The notes under the pieces were generated by a model. The model saw nothing but the letters and a program-made list of their open reading frames with translations, ran no database searches and was not told the origin of the DNA. Of a stretch of DNA of 22,842 nt, positions 20,311-22,842 are shown piece after piece; position 1 is the first letter of the stretch, and the number at the start of each line of letters is the position of its first letter. The position numbers were made by a program, and so were the translations under genes. Source of the DNA: CALWZE01 sp964645785 (lineage in GTDB: Bacteria; Bacillota; Clostridia; Oscillospirales; Ruminococcaceae); contig CAZYAV010000036.1 in the NCBI GenBank assembly GCA_964645785.1, positions 1 to 22,842 on the forward strand, in the 5' to 3' direction.

Positions 20311-20535
20311 TCAGAGAATCAGCCCGCGCAGAAGCCCGAACACAATGTCGAGCGCCCAGATTGCAACGGCGAACACAAGGCAGGTCACCAGAACCACCAC
20401 TGTGTTGTTGATTGTCTGTTTGCGGGACGGCCAGACGATCTTTTTGAACTCGCCCCACACGTCGCGAAAGTATTTGCCCATCCTTGCAAAAAAGCTGGGT
20501 TTTTTCGCCTTCGCGCCAGCCTGCTTATCTGCCAT
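20311..20535 (-). CDS. secE: Preprotein translocase subunit SecE
   Basis: The 74-residue product is the short, single-helix SecE type that clamps SecY in the membrane. It has a basic cytosolic N-terminus, the conserved amphipathic block FRDVWGEFKKIVWPSRKQTINNTVVVL (residues about 23-49), and one transmembrane helix to the end. It starts 15 bp after rpmG and precedes nusG. Its ribosome binding site (GGTAGGGA) is weaker than those of its neighbours. Confidence 0.98.
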   Translation of the reverse strand: MADKQAGAKAKKPSFFARMGKYFRDVWGEFKKIVWPSRKQTINNTVVVLVTCLVFAVAIWALDIVFGLLRGLIL

Positions 20536-20550
20536 TTTTCCCTACCGCCT

Positions 20551-20700
20551 TTATTTCGTTTCGCGATGTAGCGTGTGCTTGCGGCAGAAGCGGCAATACT
20601 TTTTCAGCTCCAGCCTGTCGGGTGTGTTCTTCTTGTTTTTGGTCGTGTCATAGTTGCGCTGTTTGCACTCGGTGCAAGCAAGGGTGATTTTGACTGTCAT
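20551..20700 (-). CDS. rpmG: 50S ribosomal protein L33, zinc-binding (C+) form
   Basis: This 49-residue product reads MTVKITLACTECKQRNYDTT and then KNTPDRLELKKYCRFCRKHTLHRETK. The four cysteines (C9, C12, C36, C39) form the zinc ribbon, so this is the zinc-dependent L33 form. The start at 20700 has GGAGGTG 7 bases upstream. It is the first gene of the operon with secE, nusG, rplK and rplA; the frame ends in TAA 15 bp before secE. Confidence 0.98.
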   Translation of the reverse strand: MTVKITLACTECKQRNYDTTKNKKNTPDRLELKKYCRFCRKHTLHRETK

Positions 20701-20813
20701 TTTCGGCACCTCCATTTTGCGGCCGGTTCAGCCCGGCTTTATTTGCCTCCCTCATTCAGGCCGGCGGCGCGAAAATGCGCACAAAAAAATAAGCCTGACA
20801 AAGAGGTATCCTT

Positions 20814-20843
20814 ACTATACCATCTGCCCGGGGCTGCTGTCAA
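20814..20843 (-). promoter_or_regulatory. Promoter of rpmG-secE-nusG-rplK-rplA
   Basis: TTGACA (20843-20838), 18-base spacer, TATAGT (20819-20814) on the minus strand. It gives a leader of about 105 bases before rpmG. Confidence 0.88.
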
Positions 20844-21550
20844 CCGGGCGGCGGCAATTTTTTCGCGCGGCGCGGGATTTTGGCGCCCTGCGCGGCGCGG
20901 CCGGGCTGCGCCGCCTTTCCGCCGCAGGATTCTGGGCGGTTTTCGGGGGTTCGCGCAGGGTTGCCGCGCCGCGCGGCGGCCGCCGAATCCGGGCTTGTCC
21001 CGCAAAGCCCGCCGACGCGCACCGCCCGGCATGATGCCGGCGTCGGCGCGCAAGGCCGGGGCGCGTTTCCCCGTCCCACACCCGCGCCGTTCCCCCGCCT
21101 TGGGATTGGCCGTTTGAAACCGCCTGATTTAATGTGTACGATATGCGCAGCGCGAACCGTCCGGCCGCGGCCGTTCTAAAGGGCAGCCCCGCACCCGCGC
21201 CCCGGGGTGGGCGAGGAATAAATATGAGGATATATATTTTGTATAATATATCTATCATTCCGCCCCGAGGGTCGGAGAAACGTGGCGGCCGTATTTCCTG
21301 CCAAACAGAACCGGCGGCGTAAAAAGCACAAAGCCCGCGCCTTGCGGGTTCGGACTTTGCCTGTTTGTCCAAGGCGCACGGAAAAGCAGCCTCGGCCTTT
21401 CGGACACGGGAGCTGCGCCCCCGCAGCACACAAAAGGCCGGTAGCGGCCGTGCGCCGTCGTGAGGGGGTTATGGCCGAGCAGGCGAACCGGGCGTGCCTT
21501 TTTTGCGTAAAAAGGGGGGCGCAGCGGCGTGGGCGCGCACCGGTTTTCAT
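20844..21550. other. Long intergenic region without a supported gene
   Basis: About 700 bp between the rpmG promoter and the tRNA-Ala terminator. No frame has both a ribosome binding site and a family resemblance. Visible items are an AT-rich imperfect hairpin at 21206-21272 and a weak minus-strand terminator-like hairpin at 21321-21348 (CCCGC / GCGGG followed by CTTTGTGCTTTTT). The 20850-21120 part is extremely GC-rich. Confidence 0.6.
21206..21272. repeat. Long imperfect inverted repeat with an AT-rich centre
   Basis: Arms GATATAT (21229-21235) and ATATATC (21246-21252) are extended outward by GGAAT / ATTCC and GGGC / GCCC blocks. The centre includes TATAAT on the plus strand. It stands out in a very GC-rich intergenic region; a promoter, an operator or an RNA hairpin are all possible. 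Confidence 0.4.
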
Positions 21551-21588
21551 AAAAAAAATCGGAGCAAGCGACACAAAGCTTGCTCCGA
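21551..21588 (-). terminator. Terminator of tRNA-Ala
   Basis: Perfect 11-bp stem (21559-21569 with 21578-21588), 8-base loop, followed by eight Ts on the minus strand. It starts 3 bases after the CCA end of the tRNA. Confidence 0.95.
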
Positions 21589-21590
21589 TA

Positions 21591-21666
<76 letters not shown>

Positions 21667-21680
21667 AAGCGACGTAATTC

Positions 21681-21709
21681 ATTATAGCCATGCCCGCAAA
21701 AAAAGTCAA
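21681..21709 (-). promoter_or_regulatory. Promoter of tRNA-Ala
   Basis: TTGACT (21709-21704), 17-base spacer, TATAAT (21686-21681) on the minus strand, 14 bases before the mature tRNA end. Near consensus. Confidence 0.92.
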
Positions 21710-21776
21710 GCCTATTTTGCGTTTTTTTACAAAACCCGTTTTTGCGCCCTTCCCGCGCAAAGCGGGCAAGCCGCGG

Positions 21777-21809
21777 GCGCAAAGCGGGGCGGCCTGCCCC
21801 GCTTTGCGC
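21777..21809 (-). terminator. Strong hairpin downstream of yebC
   Basis: A perfect 14-bp stem (21777-21790 with 21796-21809), 5-base loop, 11 bases after the yebC stop. There is no immediate T-tract. A second smaller hairpin CCCGC / GCGGG lies just beyond it and reuses the same GCGCAAAGCGGG word. It probably protects or ends the yebC mRNA. Confidence 0.6.
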
Positions 21810-21820
21810 AATAGCCCCGC

Positions 21821-22558
21821 TTACTCCGGCAGCTCGTCCGCGTTGTCGAGGTTGTGCCAGACGTTCTGCACGTCGTCCAGCTCCTCCAGATGCTCCAGCA
21901 GCTGCCCCATTTTTTTCAGGTTGTCCTCCCCGTCCAGCCGGGTGTAGCTGGCGGGAACCTGCGCCACCTCTGCGGATTCAAACGTATAGCCCTTTTGCTC
22001 AAGCGCTTCGCAAACCGTGAACAGCTCCGCCGGCACCGTCAGGATTTCCGCGCCGCCGTCCTCGATGTTGACATCGTCCGCCCCGCACTCAATCGCGTCA
22101 TCCATGACCCTGTCCTCTTCAAGATCCTCCATGCTCATGGTGATCACGCCCTTTTGCTCGAACATAAAGGACACGCAGCCCGTCGTGCCGAGGTTGCCGC
22201 CGTATTTGTCAAAAAAGTGCCGCACATCGCCGGCCGTTCGGTTGCGGTTGTCGGTCAGCGTCTCCACGATAACCGCGATTCCGCCGGGGCCATACCCCTC
22301 ATATACGATATTTTCATAGTCCGTCTTGTCGCCGCCCTGCGCTTTTTTGATGATCCGCTCAATGTTATCCGATGCCACGTAGATCGCTTTCTCCTTGGCA
22401 ATCACATCGCGCAGCTTGCCGTTTGTCGCCGGGTCAGGCCCGCCGGAGCGCACGGCCACCGTAATCTCACGCCCCATTTTGGTGAAGATTTTTGCGCGCG
22501 CGCCGTCTGTTTTTTCCTTTTTGCGCTTGATGTTATTCCATTTCGAGTTTCCTGACAT
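21821..22558 (-). CDS. yebC: YebC/PmpR family transcriptional/translational regulator
   Basis: The 245-residue product matches the YebC family along its whole length: N-terminal MSGNSKWNNIKRKKEKTDGARAKIFTKMGREITVAVRSGGPDP, the ASDNIERIIKKAQG segment, YEGYGPGGIAVIVETLTDNRNRT (residues about 87-109), and GGNLGTTGCVSFMFEQKG. Members bind DNA and, in recent work, act on ribosomes stalled at proline-rich stretches; which applies here cannot be told. The start at 22558 has AAGGGAG 8 bases upstream. A promoter at 22592-22620 makes it monocistronic. Confidence 0.97.
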   Translation of the reverse strand: MSGNSKWNNIKRKKEKTDGARAKIFTKMGREITVAVRSGGPDPATNGKLRDVIAKEKAIYVASDNIERIIKKAQGGDKTDYENIVYEGYGPGGIAVIVETLTDNRNRTAGDVRHFFDKYGGNLGTTGCVSFMFEQKGVITMSMEDLEEDRVMDDAIECGADDVNIEDGGAEILTVPAELFTVCEALEQKGYTFESAEVAQVPASYTRLDGEDNLKKMGQLLEHLEELDDVQNVWHNLDNADELPE

Positions 22559-22591
22559 AAAAGCAACTCCCTTTAAAAATTCAGCTTATTC

Positions 22592-22620
22592 AGTTTATCA
22601 CGTTTCCCTGCGTTTGACAA
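22592..22620 (-). promoter_or_regulatory. Promoter of yebC
   Basis: TTGTCA (22620-22615), 17-base spacer, TAAACT (22597-22592) on the minus strand, about 35 bp before the start codon. Confidence 0.75.
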
Positions 22621-22842
22621 CCGGACGCCGGCCGGCCGGGCGCGGCCTGTTTTCCGGGGTGCAGTGCATGCTGCGGCCCCCCGCCGCCCCGCAAATAAGA
22701 GTCTCTTTGCAAGGCCATGCGTATCGGGCGGTTTTGTCCCCTGCGTATGCGCGGCCGCGCCGGGACGGCGCGGCTCGCTCCCCCGCTCCCCCGGCCGCTC
22801 TTTCGGGAATTCCCCGATAAATATTCTGGAAATATTGAAAAG
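22621..22842. other. Right-hand end, no supported feature
   Basis: GC-rich intergenic sequence that becomes AT-rich in the last 30 bases. No gene, tRNA or clear promoter is seen before the window ends. Confidence 0.5.

Overview
The window comes from a GC-rich, low-operon-complexity member of the Firmicutes, most likely a gut Clostridia/Oscillospirales-type organism. The case for this is: groESL controlled by a CIRCE/HrcA operator, strong AGGAGG-type ribosome binding sites, frequent 4-bp ATGA/GTGA overlaps, the rpmG-secE-nusG-rplKA and rplJL order, an L10-leader attenuator, and families common in that group (Gx transporter, DHHW, DUF975, DUF1492). The species cannot be named from sequence alone.

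Left part (1-9970). groES-groEL reads off the left edge on the minus strand (groEL is cut by the window). Next comes an ornithine-cyclodeaminase/mu-crystallin family gene with its own terminator, then a minus-strand pair, Gx transporter and diacylglycerol-kinase-like lipid kinase, that overlap by 4 bp. Divergent from that pair is a small lipoprotein with an FMN-attachment-like motif. A GC-rich intergenic block holds three imperfect repeat copies. It is followed by a plus-strand MBOAT/DHHW pair (extracytoplasmic O-acylation of a glycan), an unknown six-helix membrane protein, a bidirectional terminator and a DUF975 membrane protein on the minus strand.

Middle (9970-16970). A thioredoxin-reductase-like flavoprotein on the plus strand lies downstream of a region with a promoter followed at once by a terminator. 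After it is a convergent intergenic region with a perfect 58-bp palindrome and a strong hairpin. The minus strand from 16866 to 11701 then carries a compact phage-derived packaging module: DUF1492 regulator, a repeat-filled gap, a small Cys-rich protein, a probable small terminase, an intact large terminase, a small membrane-anchored protein, a portal protein and a zinc-ribbon protein. No capsid, tail, lysis or integrase gene is present. The DUF1492 promoter overlaps a GAAC-N4-GTTC palindrome resembling the Firmicutes LexA/SOS box.

Right part (17188-22842). This is core translation and transcription machinery, all on the minus strand: rpmG-secE-nusG-rplK-rplA from one promoter and rplJ-rplL from another. 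Two autoregulatory RNA sites are visible: an L1-binding mimic of 23S helix 76/77 just before rplK, and an L10 leader with attenuator before rplJ. rplL ends in a strong terminator and is followed by the phage module, not by rpoBC. Further right are tRNA-Ala(CGC), with a near-consensus promoter and terminator, and a YebC/PmpR regulator.

The most unusual items are the isolated packaging module with its SOS-like operator and repeat-filled gap, the perfect palindrome at its downstream end, the two families of three-copy intergenic repeats, and the probable flavinylated lipoprotein paired with a Gx transporter.
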